A stretch of DNA of 64,000 nt. It comes from Saliniramus fredricksonii. GTDB taxonomy: Bacteria; Pseudomonadota; Alphaproteobacteria; Rhizobiales; Beijerinckiaceae. The DNA lies in NCBI RefSeq assembly GCF_900094735.1, contig NZ_FMBM01000001.1:496001-560000 (forward strand), given 5' to 3'. The position numbers and the translations under genes were made by a program. The notes beneath the pieces were generated by a model. That model was not told the origin of the DNA. It worked only from the letters and a program-made list of their open reading frames with translations, and did no database searches. Shown here piece by piece: positions 18,473-27,073 of this stretch. How positions within the stretch are numbered: position 1 is the stretch's first letter; every line of letters starts with the position of its first letter.

Positions 18473-19450
18473 ATGAAAGCTTTTGCTCGCGCAACAATGG
18501 GGCTCGGTCTGGTTGTCGGAATGACTGCCGGAGCCTCGGCTCAGAGCTGGGACATGCCGACGCCTTACCCGGACGGCAATTTCCACACCATCAACATCAG
18601 CCAGTTCGCCGATGATGTCCGCGAGGCCACGGATGGCACACTCGACATCACCGTCCATTCCGCCGGGTCCCTGATCCGCCACCCGGAGATCAAACGCTCG
18701 ATCCGCTCCGGCATCGCGCCGATCGGGGAGGTGCTCGTCTCGCTCCATGCCAACGAGGCGCCGATCTACGGCCTCGATTCGGTGCCCTTCCTCGCCACCA
18801 GCTATGACGATGCCCGCGCGCTCTATGAAGCGCAGCGCCCGGCGCTCGAAGAGGCGCTCGCCGAAGAAGGTCTGACGCTGCTGTTCTCTGTGCCGTGGCC
18901 GCCGCAGGGCATCTATGCCAAGATGGAGATCACGTCCATCGACGACATGGAGGGCCTGCGTTTCCGCACCTACAATCCGGGCACCGGTCGCATCGCGGCG
19001 CTCTCGGGGGCGACGCCGGTGCAGGTCGAGGTCGCGGATCTGCCGACGGCCTTCGCCACCGGTCGTGTCGAGGCGACGATCACCTCCCCGGCCACTGGCG
19101 TCGATTCCCAGTTCTGGGACTTCCTCGAATACTATCACGACACCCAGGCCTGGATTCCGCGCAACATGGTGATCGTCAACAGCGCCGCTTTCGAGGCGCT
19201 GGATGACGCGACCCGCGAAGCCGTGCTGGACGCTGCCGCGACCGCCGAGGAGCGCGGCTGGGCCTCTTCCGAAGAGGTGACGGTTTCCGCGACAGCAGAG
19301 CTGGCCGAAAACGGCATCAACGTGATCACCCCCTCCGACGCGTTGCGTGAAGGCTTCCAGGAAATCGGCGCCCAGATCGCCACTGAATGGGCGGAAGAAG
19401 CTGGTGAAAGCGGCGCCTCCGTGTTGGAGACCTACGAGTCCCTGCGCTGA
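18473..19450 (+). CDS. TRAP transporter solute-binding protein (DctP family), system 2
   Basis: A 325-residue periplasmic protein with a signal peptide (residues 1-23, ending GASA) and a mature start SWDMPTPYPDGN that nearly matches system 1. The EIKRSIRSGIAPIGEVLVS and DFLEYYHDT blocks place it in the same DctP subgroup. The start at 18473 has GGGAG upstream. An intrinsic terminator follows the stop, so much of the transcript probably ends here. The operon continues with dctQ, dctM, a MarR-like gene and an M20 peptidase. Confidence 0.9.
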   Translation: MKAFARATMGLGLVVGMTAGASAQSWDMPTPYPDGNFHTINISQFADDVREATDGTLDITVHSAGSLIRHPEIKRSIRSGIAPIGEVLVSLHANEAPIYGLDSVPFLATSYDDARALYEAQRPALEEALAEEGLTLLFSVPWPPQGIYAKMEITSIDDMEGLRFRTYNPGTGRIAALSGATPVQVEVADLPTAFATGRVEATITSPATGVDSQFWDFLEYYHDTQAWIPRNMVIVNSAAFEALDDATREAVLDAAATAEERGWASSEEVTVSATAELAENGINVITPSDALREGFQEIGAQIATEWAEEAGESGASVLETYESLR

Positions 19451-19462
19451 CAAGGCACCACG

Positions 19463-19491
19463 AAGACCCCTTCTGCGGAAGGGGTCTTTTT
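19463..19491 (+). terminator. Intrinsic terminator/attenuator between TRAP binding-protein and dctQ genes (system 2)
   Basis: A perfect 11-bp stem (AAGACCCCTTC at 19463-19473, GAAGGGGTCTT at 19478-19488) with a TGCG tetraloop, running into a T tract. This is a textbook rho-independent terminator located inside an operon, 12 nt after the binding-protein stop. Partial read-through would set a high ratio of binding protein to permease. Confidence 0.85.
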
Positions 19492-19561
19492 CGTTCCGGC
19501 GGACCGGATCGCGGAATTCGGTCTCGTCGTGAGCGCTTTTGTTGTTTTCGGAGCCGGACTG

Positions 19562-20119
19562 ATGCGACGCACCCTTGATACCACCTACGCGATCGCCCTG
19601 TGGGGCGCGATCGCCTGCCTTGTTTCGATCGCCCTTCTCGTCGGCCTGCAGGTCGGCGGTCGGATCGTGGACGCGATACTCAGCGCGCTTGGTCTGACCC
19701 GGTCGGGTTTCGTCATCCTGTCACTCTCGGAAATCGCCGGTTATCTGCTCGCCGCGGGGAGCTTTCTGGGCCTTGCCGCGACGCTCAAGGGCGGCGTCCA
19801 TATCCGGGTGACGATGCTGATCAACAACGTCCCGCTGAAAGTACGTTCCGTGCTCGAAGGCACCGCGCTGCTCTTCGGTGCCATCGCCGCGAGTTTCGCC
19901 TCCTGGCATCTCGCGCAATACGCCCATACCACCTGGCACTTCAACGAAGTCTCACCCGGGCTCGTGCCGGTACCGCTCTATATCCCGCAGGTCGCGATGG
20001 TGGTGGGCGCCGTGCTTCTGGCGATCGCCTTCCTCGACGAGTTCATCATCACCCTGCGCACCGGTCGCCCGAGTTTCTCGGGCACCGAGGACGCCATCAA
20101 TCTCGGGCAGGAGGAGTGA
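19562..20119 (+). CDS. TRAP transporter small permease subunit (DctQ type), system 2
   Basis: A 185-residue four-helix DctQ protein; LSEIAGYLLAAGSFLGLAATLKGGVHIRVTM is the typical core. I choose ATG 19562 (MRRTLDTT) because GGAG stands 8 nt upstream; a GTG at 19529 would add 11 residues. It is followed by dctM after 3 nt. Confidence 0.88.
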   Translation: MRRTLDTTYAIALWGAIACLVSIALLVGLQVGGRIVDAILSALGLTRSGFVILSLSEIAGYLLAAGSFLGLAATLKGGVHIRVTMLINNVPLKVRSVLEGTALLFGAIAASFASWHLAQYAHTTWHFNEVSPGLVPVPLYIPQVAMVVGAVLLAIAFLDEFIITLRTGRPSFSGTEDAINLGQEE

Positions 20120-20122
20120 GCC

Positions 20123-21433
20123 ATGGATCTGCTTCCTGTCAGCCTCGGCCTCATCGCACTGCTCTTCGCCATGATCGGGCTGGGCCTCTGGATCGCCGTG
20201 GCGCTCGCCACGATGGGCTTTGTCGCCATCATTCTGCAATTGAGCCTGCCCGCCGGCACCATTCTCGCCACCTCGATGTGGCAGGGAGCCAAATCCTGGG
20301 ATCTCACGGCTTTGCCGATGTTCATCCTGATGGGCGACATCCTTTTCCGCACACGCCTGTCGCAGGACATGTTCGACGGGCTCGCGCCCTGGCTGGCGAA
20401 GCTGCCCGGGCGGCTGATTCACGTCAATATCGTCGGCTCGACCATCTTCGCCGCCGTCTCGGGCTCTTCGGCTGCCACCTGCGCCACGATCGGGCGCATC
20501 TCGCTCTCGGAGCTGGCCAGGCGCGGCTATTCCAACACGGTTTCGATCGGGGCACTGGCCGGGTCGGCCACGATCGGTCTGATGATCCCGCCCTCGATCA
20601 TCCTGATCGTCTATGCGGCGGCGACGGAGCTCTCCGTGGCGCGGCTGTTCATCGCAGGCGTGATCCCCGGTCTGATGCTGACGGCCCTGTTCATGACCTA
20701 TGTCATCATCTGGGCCCTGTTCAACAAGGACAGGATGCCGCCCCCAGAGCCGGCGATGCCCTTCCTGGAGCGGGTCAAGGCGCTGCGCCGCCTCGCCCCC
20801 GTGATCCTGCTGATCATCGGGGTGATCGGCTCGATCTATATGGGTCTCGCCTCGCCCACCGAGGCCGCCGTCGTCGGGGTCTTCCTGTCGCTCGCCATAG
20901 CCTGGGCCACGGGAACAATGACATGGGAGACCATGCGCGAAGCCCTCGTCGCATCGACCAAGACGAGTTGCATGATCATCTTCATCCTCGCCGGCGCCGC
21001 CTTCCTGACGACGGCGATGGGCTTTACCGGCATTCCGCGCGTGCTGGCGGAGTGGATCGGCAGCTTCGGGCTCTCGCAAGGGATGCTGCTGCTCGCCCTG
21101 ACGGTCTTCTTCATCATCATGGGCTGCTTCCTCGACGGGATCTCGATGGTGGTGCTCACCACATCCATCATCATGCCGCTCGTGGTCGGTGCCGGGTTCG
21201 ACCTGATCTGGTTCGGTATCTACATCGTTCTGGTGGTCGAGATGGCGCAGATCACGCCGCCCGTCGGTTTCAATCTCTACGTCCTGCAATCACTTACCGG
21301 AAAAGACATCTTCAGGCTCGGGCTTTACACGGCGCCGTTCTTCCTGATCATGTGTCTGGCAGCCTTCCTGCTGGCACTGTATCCAGATATTGCGCTCTGG
21401 CTGCCGCGCACCATGTTGGAGGCACCACGCTGA
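20123..21433 (+). CDS. TRAP transporter large permease subunit (DctM type), system 2
   Basis: A 436-residue DctM permease with the family blocks SGSSAATCATIGRISLSELARRGY, LMIPPSIILIVYAA and ITPPVGFNLYVLQSLTG. It aligns along its whole length with the permease of system 1, including MWQGAKSWD versus IWGGTATWT. It forms the substrate channel with DctQ. The MarR-like gene starts 41 nt later on the same strand. Confidence 0.93.
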   Translation: MDLLPVSLGLIALLFAMIGLGLWIAVALATMGFVAIILQLSLPAGTILATSMWQGAKSWDLTALPMFILMGDILFRTRLSQDMFDGLAPWLAKLPGRLIHVNIVGSTIFAAVSGSSAATCATIGRISLSELARRGYSNTVSIGALAGSATIGLMIPPSIILIVYAAATELSVARLFIAGVIPGLMLTALFMTYVIIWALFNKDRMPPPEPAMPFLERVKALRRLAPVILLIIGVIGSIYMGLASPTEAAVVGVFLSLAIAWATGTMTWETMREALVASTKTSCMIIFILAGAAFLTTAMGFTGIPRVLAEWIGSFGLSQGMLLLALTVFFIIMGCFLDGISMVVLTTSIIMPLVVGAGFDLIWFGIYIVLVVEMAQITPPVGFNLYVLQSLTGKDIFRLGLYTAPFFLIMCLAAFLLALYPDIALWLPRTMLEAPR

Positions 21434-21474
21434 TGCGCGATTCGTAACGTACGGTGCGCGAGTCCGGAGACGTC

Positions 21475-22005
21475 ATGAGTGCGAAAAGCCTGAACCCCTC
21501 CGGCATCGGTCCCATCGTCTCCTCCGCCCATCTGGCGGAGGGGGCGCTGCCGGCCCTGTCGGAGTTCGAATTCGGCCTGATCCTGGCCAGCCACGCCTTT
21601 CATCGCTGGATGATGCGCTGCATCGCGGCGGCGGGGGTACCGGATCTCTCACCGCTCGACGTGCTGATCCTGCATACGGTCAACCATCGTGGACGCGCCA
21701 AAAGGCTGGCGGATATCTGCCTCGTTCTCTCGATCGAGGAAACCCATCTCGTCAGCTACGGGGTCAAGAAGCTGCAGGGCGCAGGCCTCGTCACTTCCGG
21801 TCGCGCCGGCAAGGAAAAGACCGTCGAGATCACCGAGAGAGGCCGGGAGATCTGCAGGAAATACCGCGAGATTCGCGACAAGCTCCTGATCGGCCCCTTG
21901 AGCACCACCACGCTCGACAGGGAACAGCTCTCCGAAATCGCAGCAATGATGCGTGCGCTCTCGGGTCATTACGACCAGGCCGCCAGGGCCGCAGCCTCCC
22001 TGTAG
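21475..22005 (+). CDS. MarR-like winged-helix transcriptional regulator
   Basis: A 176-residue predicted winged-helix protein. The segment LSPLDVLILHTVNHRGRAKRLADICLVLSIEETHLVSYGVKKLQGAGLV (about 59-107) is a MarR-type helix-turn-helix, followed by the wing with RAGKEKTVEITERG. It matches the small COG5631-like group often found beside transport operons. The ATG at 21475 has CCGGAG upstream; a GTG at 21454 is less likely. Sitting between the TRAP permease and the M20 peptidase, it probably controls this operon. Confidence 0.78.
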   Translation: MSAKSLNPSGIGPIVSSAHLAEGALPALSEFEFGLILASHAFHRWMMRCIAAAGVPDLSPLDVLILHTVNHRGRAKRLADICLVLSIEETHLVSYGVKKLQGAGLVTSGRAGKEKTVEITERGREICRKYREIRDKLLIGPLSTTTLDREQLSEIAAMMRALSGHYDQAARAAASL

Positions 22006-22097
22006 CCCCCTCAGGCGCAACCTGTGAAACGCCCGTGACGATTTTCCGCTTCCTTGATCATGCCATGCGGGCCTAGCCTGACCGGGTCTCTCTCCCG

Positions 22098-23285
22098 ATG
22101 AAGGTGATCCCCGTGTCCGCAGCCCCCGCCCCCGCCGATCAGGTTTCCGACTGGCTCGCCGAGCAGCAGCCCGCCATGCTCGCCCTGCTGGAGGAGGTCG
22201 TGAATATCGATTCCGGCTCCTATGACAAGGCTGGCGTCGATGCGGTGGGGGAGCGCTTCAAGCGTTTCTTCGCCGAACACGGCATCGCGACCACGACCAT
22301 CCCCGATGAGACCTATGGCGAGGCGATCAAGGCGCATGTGGCCGGCTCCGGCGGTGCCAACAAACCGATCCTGCTGATGGGCCATCGCGACACGGTCTTC
22401 CCCAGAGGCGAAGTCGCCCGCCGCCCCTTCCGCATCGAGAATGGCCGCGCCTACGGGCCGGGTGTCTGCGACATGAAAGCCGGGCTCGTGATCAACGCCT
22501 TCGTCCTCGCCGCCTATCACAAGTTCGGCGGCGCGCCGGCGCCGCTGCTCGGCCTGATCACCAGCGACGAGGAGATCGGCTCCCCCGCCTGCCGCCCGAT
22601 CATCGAGGAGACCGCGCGCGAGGCGCGTGCCGTGTTCAATTCCGAGCCGGGGCGCCCGTCGGGCAATATCGTGACCGGGCGCAAGGGCGGCGTGTTCATG
22701 CAGATGAATATCCACGGCAAGGCGGCCCATTCCGGCGGCAACTTCGCGCAGGGCGCCTCCGCCATCGGCGCGCTCGCCCACAAGATCATCGCCCTGCATG
22801 CGATCACCGATATCGAGGCTGGCATCACCGTGAATGTCGGGCTGATCCGGGGCGGACAATCGGTGAATACGGTGGCCCCGCTTGCCGAATGCGAGATCGA
22901 TCTGCGCTATATCACCCCCGACCAGCGCGAGGCGGCGATGGCGCGCATCGCGCAGATCGTTGCTGCCGAAGATGTCGCGGGCACGCGCGCGGAACTCATG
23001 ATCAAGGGCGAATTCCACCCGCTGGTGCAGGATGACGGCTCGAAGGAACTTTTCGGGATTTATCGGAAGGCCATGGCGGAGAACGGCGTCGCCATCGAGG
23101 GCGAATTCGCCGGCGGCTGCGCCGATTCCGGCTTTACCGCAAGCGTCGGCTGCCCCACCCTGTGCGCCACCGGCCCCGTGGGCGGCAAGGCCCATTCGCC
23201 GGAGGAATACATGGAAGTCGAGACCATGGTGCCGCGTGCGCAGGGTATCGCCCGCGCGATCGCGGGGCTGGGGGCGCGCGGTTGA
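22098..23285 (+). CDS. M20 family metallo-carboxypeptidase (CPG2-like)
   Basis: A 395-residue zinc amidohydrolase of the M20 family close in layout to glutamate carboxypeptidase (CPG2). Metal and catalytic residues are visible: His96 and Asp98 in GHRDTVFP, Asp125 in GPGVCDMKAG, Glu158-Glu159 in SDEEIGS, and the C-terminal His in GKAHSPEEY. A dimerisation/lid domain (about 200-310) contains NIHGKAAHSGG. Such enzymes release glutamate or other amino acids from N-acyl or peptide conjugates. A GTG at 22113 with AAGGTGA upstream is an alternative start. Its position after a TRAP system suggests it hydrolyses the imported compound. Confidence 0.88.
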   Translation: MKVIPVSAAPAPADQVSDWLAEQQPAMLALLEEVVNIDSGSYDKAGVDAVGERFKRFFAEHGIATTTIPDETYGEAIKAHVAGSGGANKPILLMGHRDTVFPRGEVARRPFRIENGRAYGPGVCDMKAGLVINAFVLAAYHKFGGAPAPLLGLITSDEEIGSPACRPIIEETAREARAVFNSEPGRPSGNIVTGRKGGVFMQMNIHGKAAHSGGNFAQGASAIGALAHKIIALHAITDIEAGITVNVGLIRGGQSVNTVAPLAECEIDLRYITPDQREAAMARIAQIVAAEDVAGTRAELMIKGEFHPLVQDDGSKELFGIYRKAMAENGVAIEGEFAGGCADSGFTASVGCPTLCATGPVGGKAHSPEEYMEVETMVPRAQGIARAIAGLGARG

Positions 23286-23399
23286 GTTTTGCGCAGGCCC
23301 GGGAACCTGAAGCGCGGCTATTGCGTTTCGACAGGATCGCGTCATGTCGCGCTTTCGCCGTTGCAACCCGTTCGCCGTGATAGTGAGAGTAACCGCGCC

Positions 23400-25376
23400 T
23401 TGAAAAAGAAGAGACTCGGCCTCTTTCAGATCACGGCCCGTACACCGCGTGCCCTGATCTTCCCCGCCATCGTGGTGATCGCCGGGATCGCGGCGACGTT
23501 CTTTCTCAGCCAGCAATACGAACGCCTCGCGCGCGAACGCGACGAGGAGCGTTTCGTGGCCCTGGTGGAAGAGCGCGCGGCTGCAGTGCAGCAGCGCATG
23601 GAGGATTACGTCGCCCTTCTGCGTGGCACGGCCGCGCTGATGGCGAGCCGCCCCGCCGGCGCGGTCAGCCAGCCGGAATTTCGCCGCTATGTCGCCCGCC
23701 TGCGTATCGCGGAGCTCTATCCCGGCGTGCAGGGGATCGGCTTTGCCAGGGCCGTCGAGGCCTCCGATCTGCCGGCTATCGAGGCGCGGATGCGTCAGTA
23801 TCACTCGGATTTCCGGGTCTGGCCCGAGGGCGATCGTGACGCCTATACGGCTATTGTCTATCTTGAACCGCAGGACGCGCGAAACCGCGCCGCGCTCGGC
23901 TACGACATGTTCTCCGAAGCGATCCGGCGCGACGCGATGGAGCGCGCCCGCGATCGTGGCCAGCGCGCCACATCCGCACGCGTGGAACTCGTCCAGGAGA
24001 TCGAGGAAGACGATCTGCAACCGGGTTTTCTGATCTACCTGCCGATCTATGGCGGCGCACGCATCCCCGAAACGGTCGAGAATCGACGCGAGAGGCTGAT
24101 CGGCTGGGTCTACAGCCCGTTTCGCGCAGGTGACCTTTTCGACCACTCTTTCGAACTGCGCGAGCGCCCATCGGAAATCGCCTTCTCCGTCTTCGACGGG
24201 GAATCGACCGATGAGGCCGATCTGCTCTATCGCTCAGCGCGCAGCGAAACCGACCCGGCCATCGCGCTTCGCGACGAGCGGGTGATCCAGATCGGCGACC
24301 GCCCCTGGACCTTGCAGATCGAGACGACGCCGTCCTTCGCCGCCGATTCCGCCCGCGCGCTCTCTCCCTGGCTCATGGGGATCGGCTTCTTCGCCACGCT
24401 GCTGCTGGGGCTCGCCGCCCTCGGCCAGGCCCGGGCGACGGAGGAAGCCGAGGAGGCCAATACCGCCCTCGAAGAGATGAACGAGACCCTGGAACATCGC
24501 GTCGAGAAGCGCACCGCCCAGCTGGAGCGCGCCCGCGCCAAACTCGCCGGGCTGATTGCCAATCTCGAACATGCGGTGGCTGCGCGCACCGCCGATCTGA
24601 CCGAGGCCAACGAGGAAATCCAGCGCTTCGCCTATATCGTCAGCCATGATCTACGCGCACCGCTTGTCAACGTCATGGGCTTTACCGCCGAGCTCGAAGC
24701 GGTGCGCAAGGAGGTCGAGGCCTTTATTGCGCAGGTCGCGGAGAAAGCGCCGGAACTCGTCACCGATGACGCCCGCATGGCGGTCGAGACCGATCTGCCC
24801 GAGGCGCTCGACTTCATCCGCTCCTCCACCCAGCGCATGGACCGTCTCATCGCCGCGATCCTCAAGCTCTCCCGCGAGGGCCGCCGGGTGCTGACGCCCG
24901 AACCGATCGTGATGCGCGACGTGATCGCGCAGCTCGTGCAGAACATCACCCATCAGCTTGAGGAAGAGGGCGCGGAAATCGTGATCGAGGACATGCCCGA
25001 TCTGGTCTCCGACCGGGTGGCGCTGGAGCAGATCTTTGGCAATCTGATCGAGAACGCGGTGAAATATCTCGATCCGACCCGCCCGGGGCGGATCACCGTG
25101 CGCGGCCATGCCGAGCCGGATCACCGCCTGCGCTACGAGATCGCGGATAACGGGCGCGGCATCGATTCCAGGGATCACCAGCGGGTCTTCGATCTTTTCC
25201 GCCGCGCCGGCGCGCAGGATCAGACCGGCGAGGGGATCGGGCTTGCCCATGTGCGTGCCCTCGTGCGCCGCCTCGGCGGAGCGATCCATGTCGAGTCGGA
25301 GCCCGGCAAGGGCTCGACTTTCATCGTGATCTTGCCCAAAACTCTCAAACCGGATGAACATCAGGAAGACGCATGA
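23400..25376 (+). CDS. CHASE-domain sensor histidine kinase
   Basis: About 658 residues from a TTG at 23400 (start uncertain; GTGAGAG lies upstream and no better in-frame codon is seen). First transmembrane helix about 20-37, periplasmic CHASE domain about 60-270 (YPGVQGIGFARAV), second helix about 325-345, coiled coil, HisKA with phospho-acceptor His416 (YIVSHDLRAPL) and HATPase (IFGNLIENAVKYLD, GEGIGLAHVRALV). The HisKA domain holds an insertion of about 35 residues between its two helices. CHASE domains sense small extracellular ligands. The stop overlaps the receiver gene by 4 nt. Confidence 0.9.
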   Translation: MKKKRLGLFQITARTPRALIFPAIVVIAGIAATFFLSQQYERLARERDEERFVALVEERAAAVQQRMEDYVALLRGTAALMASRPAGAVSQPEFRRYVARLRIAELYPGVQGIGFARAVEASDLPAIEARMRQYHSDFRVWPEGDRDAYTAIVYLEPQDARNRAALGYDMFSEAIRRDAMERARDRGQRATSARVELVQEIEEDDLQPGFLIYLPIYGGARIPETVENRRERLIGWVYSPFRAGDLFDHSFELRERPSEIAFSVFDGESTDEADLLYRSARSETDPAIALRDERVIQIGDRPWTLQIETTPSFAADSARALSPWLMGIGFFATLLLGLAALGQARATEEAEEANTALEEMNETLEHRVEKRTAQLERARAKLAGLIANLEHAVAARTADLTEANEEIQRFAYIVSHDLRAPLVNVMGFTAELEAVRKEVEAFIAQVAEKAPELVTDDARMAVETDLPEALDFIRSSTQRMDRLIAAILKLSREGRRVLTPEPIVMRDVIAQLVQNITHQLEEEGAEIVIEDMPDLVSDRVALEQIFGNLIENAVKYLDPTRPGRITVRGHAEPDHRLRYEIADNGRGIDSRDHQRVFDLFRRAGAQDQTGEGIGLAHVRALVRRLGGAIHVESEPGKGSTFIVILPKTLKPDEHQEDA

Positions 25377-25798
25377 GTGCCCTGCCCGTGACCATCATCA
25401 TGATCGAGGACGACGAAGGCCACGCGCGCCTGATCGAGAAGAACGTGCGCCGTGCCGGCGTCAACAACGAGATCCTGCATTTCCTCGACGGAACCAGCGC
25501 CTTGCAGCATCTGGAGACACCGGAAACACGCGGCCAGGGGCCACTTCTGGTGCTGCTCGATCTCAACCTGCCCGACATGAGCGGCACGGATATTCTGGCG
25601 CGCATCAAGCAGAACGAGTCGACCAGACGTGCGCCGGTGATCGTGCTCACCACCACCGACGACCAGACCGAGATCCAGCGCTGCTACGATCTGGGCTGCA
25701 ACGTCTATATCACCAAGCCGGTGGAATACGACACCTTCGCGACGGCGATCCGCCAGCTCGGCCTTTTCCTCTCCGTCATGCAGGTGCCGGAGGGCTGA
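25373..25798 (+). CDS. Rcp1-like single-domain response regulator
   Basis: A 141-residue receiver with Glu12-Asp13-Asp14, phosphoacceptor Asp63 (LLDLNLPDMSG), Thr in VLTTTDD and Lys in YITKPVEYD. The long loop after helix 2 (ETPETRGQGP) is typical of Rcp1-type regulators that pair with phytochrome-like or CHASE kinases. It overlaps the upstream kinase (ATGA) and precedes the next kinase by 4 nt, so it is the probable shuttle between the two. Confidence 0.92.
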   Translation: MSALPVTIIMIEDDEGHARLIEKNVRRAGVNNEILHFLDGTSALQHLETPETRGQGPLLVLLDLNLPDMSGTDILARIKQNESTRRAPVIVLTTTDDQTEIQRCYDLGCNVYITKPVEYDTFATAIRQLGLFLSVMQVPEG

Positions 25799-25802
25799 CG
25801 GC

Positions 25803-26888
25803 ATGGGCGCCGACAAGACGGTCCGAGTGCTCTATATCGATGACGATCCCGCCTTCGGGCGCCTCGTCGCGCGCGCCCTGACGCGCCAGGGGATGGAGGT
25901 CACCTATGCCGAAGGCGGGGATGCGGGTCTGGCGCAGCTGGCGCAGGACCGCTTCGACGTCGTCGCCCTGGATCATTTCATGCCCGGCAAGGAAGGACTC
26001 GAGGTTCTCCGGGAAATCCGCGCCATGCCGGCCCCGGCGCCGGTGATCTACGTCACCGGGGCGGATGAGGGCCGTATCGCCGTGGCGGCGCTGAAGAGCG
26101 GCGCGGCGGATTACATCGTCAAGGATGTCGGCGGCGCCTTCTTCGATCTGCTTGGCGCCTCGATCCGCCAGGCGCTGGAGCAGGAATGCGTGCGCCGCGC
26201 CAAGGAACGCGCCGAAAGGGAAGTGCGCGAGCAGCGCGACCGCGCCGAGATGCTCCTGCGCGAGGTCAATCACCGGGTGGCGAATTCGCTGCAGCTGGTG
26301 GCTTCCCTCGTCACCATGCAGAAGGGCATTGTGCCCGAAGGTCCCGCCCGCGATGCGCTGGTCGAGACGCAAACCCGCATCGCCGCGATCTCGCAGGTCC
26401 ACCGGCGGCTCTATACGTCGCGGGATGTACGCCGCGTCGAGCTCGATGCCTATCTCACCGGCCTGATCGAGGAGCTGGGCCAGGCCATGCGGGCATCGGG
26501 CACGCATGAGACCCTGCGCGTGACGGCAGAGCCGATCGAGGCACCGACCGATCAGGCGATTTCGCTCGGGGTGATCGTGGTGGAACTCGTCACCAATGCC
26601 ACCAAATACGCCTATCCGGAAGATGCCCCCGGCGAAATCCGGGTCTTCCTGCGGCGCGAGGACGAAGCGCGCATCCGCCTTGTCGTCGAGGATGACGGGG
26701 TCGGTTTCGACATCGCCGGCGCGCCGCAGGGCAGCGGACTGGGAACCCGGATCGTCAAGGCAATGGCGGCCAATCTCAAGACCGAGATCCGGTACGACCC
26801 CACCCATCCCGGCACCCGCGCCACGCTCAGCTTCGACGTTCCGCAAGAGGCCACGGGATCAGGCGCAGACGCGGCGCCGGCGGCCTGA
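25803..26888 (+). CDS. Receiver-HisKA_2 hybrid histidine kinase
   Basis: A 361-residue protein: receiver (5-125, phosphoacceptor Asp57 in VVALDHFMPGKEG), a charged coiled linker, HisKA_2 dimerisation domain with His157 in LLREVNHRVANSLQLVASLV, and HATPase (VIVVELVTNATKYAYP, GSGLGTRIVKAM). There is no DNA-binding output. Receiver-fed HisKA_2 kinases usually hand phosphate onward, so this looks like the last step of the local relay with an unlinked target. It converges on the next operon; the 185-bp gap 26889-27073 holds no clear feature. Confidence 0.9.
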   Translation: MGADKTVRVLYIDDDPAFGRLVARALTRQGMEVTYAEGGDAGLAQLAQDRFDVVALDHFMPGKEGLEVLREIRAMPAPAPVIYVTGADEGRIAVAALKSGAADYIVKDVGGAFFDLLGASIRQALEQECVRRAKERAEREVREQRDRAEMLLREVNHRVANSLQLVASLVTMQKGIVPEGPARDALVETQTRIAAISQVHRRLYTSRDVRRVELDAYLTGLIEELGQAMRASGTHETLRVTAEPIEAPTDQAISLGVIVVELVTNATKYAYPEDAPGEIRVFLRREDEARIRLVVEDDGVGFDIAGAPQGSGLGTRIVKAMAANLKTEIRYDPTHPGTRATLSFDVPQEATGSGADAAPAA

Positions 26889-27073
26889 GGGCGCTTCGGC
26901 CGCTTTTGCTGCACGGCCATCCGCGTGACATCGCTGCGTTCGAGACGACTGCGATACTGTCACGGGATCTGCATGGCGCGCTTTTCATCAATGCTTGCGC
27001 CCTGACACAGACGGGCCACATCCCGGCGATTCAATGGTCTGAACCATCGACCGACCCGGCAGCGGTTCCCCTC

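Noticed and set aside
22011-24146. A 711-codon open frame on the minus strand
   Set aside because: It is antisense to the M20 peptidase and CHASE kinase, both of which have clear motifs; the translation resembles no protein family.
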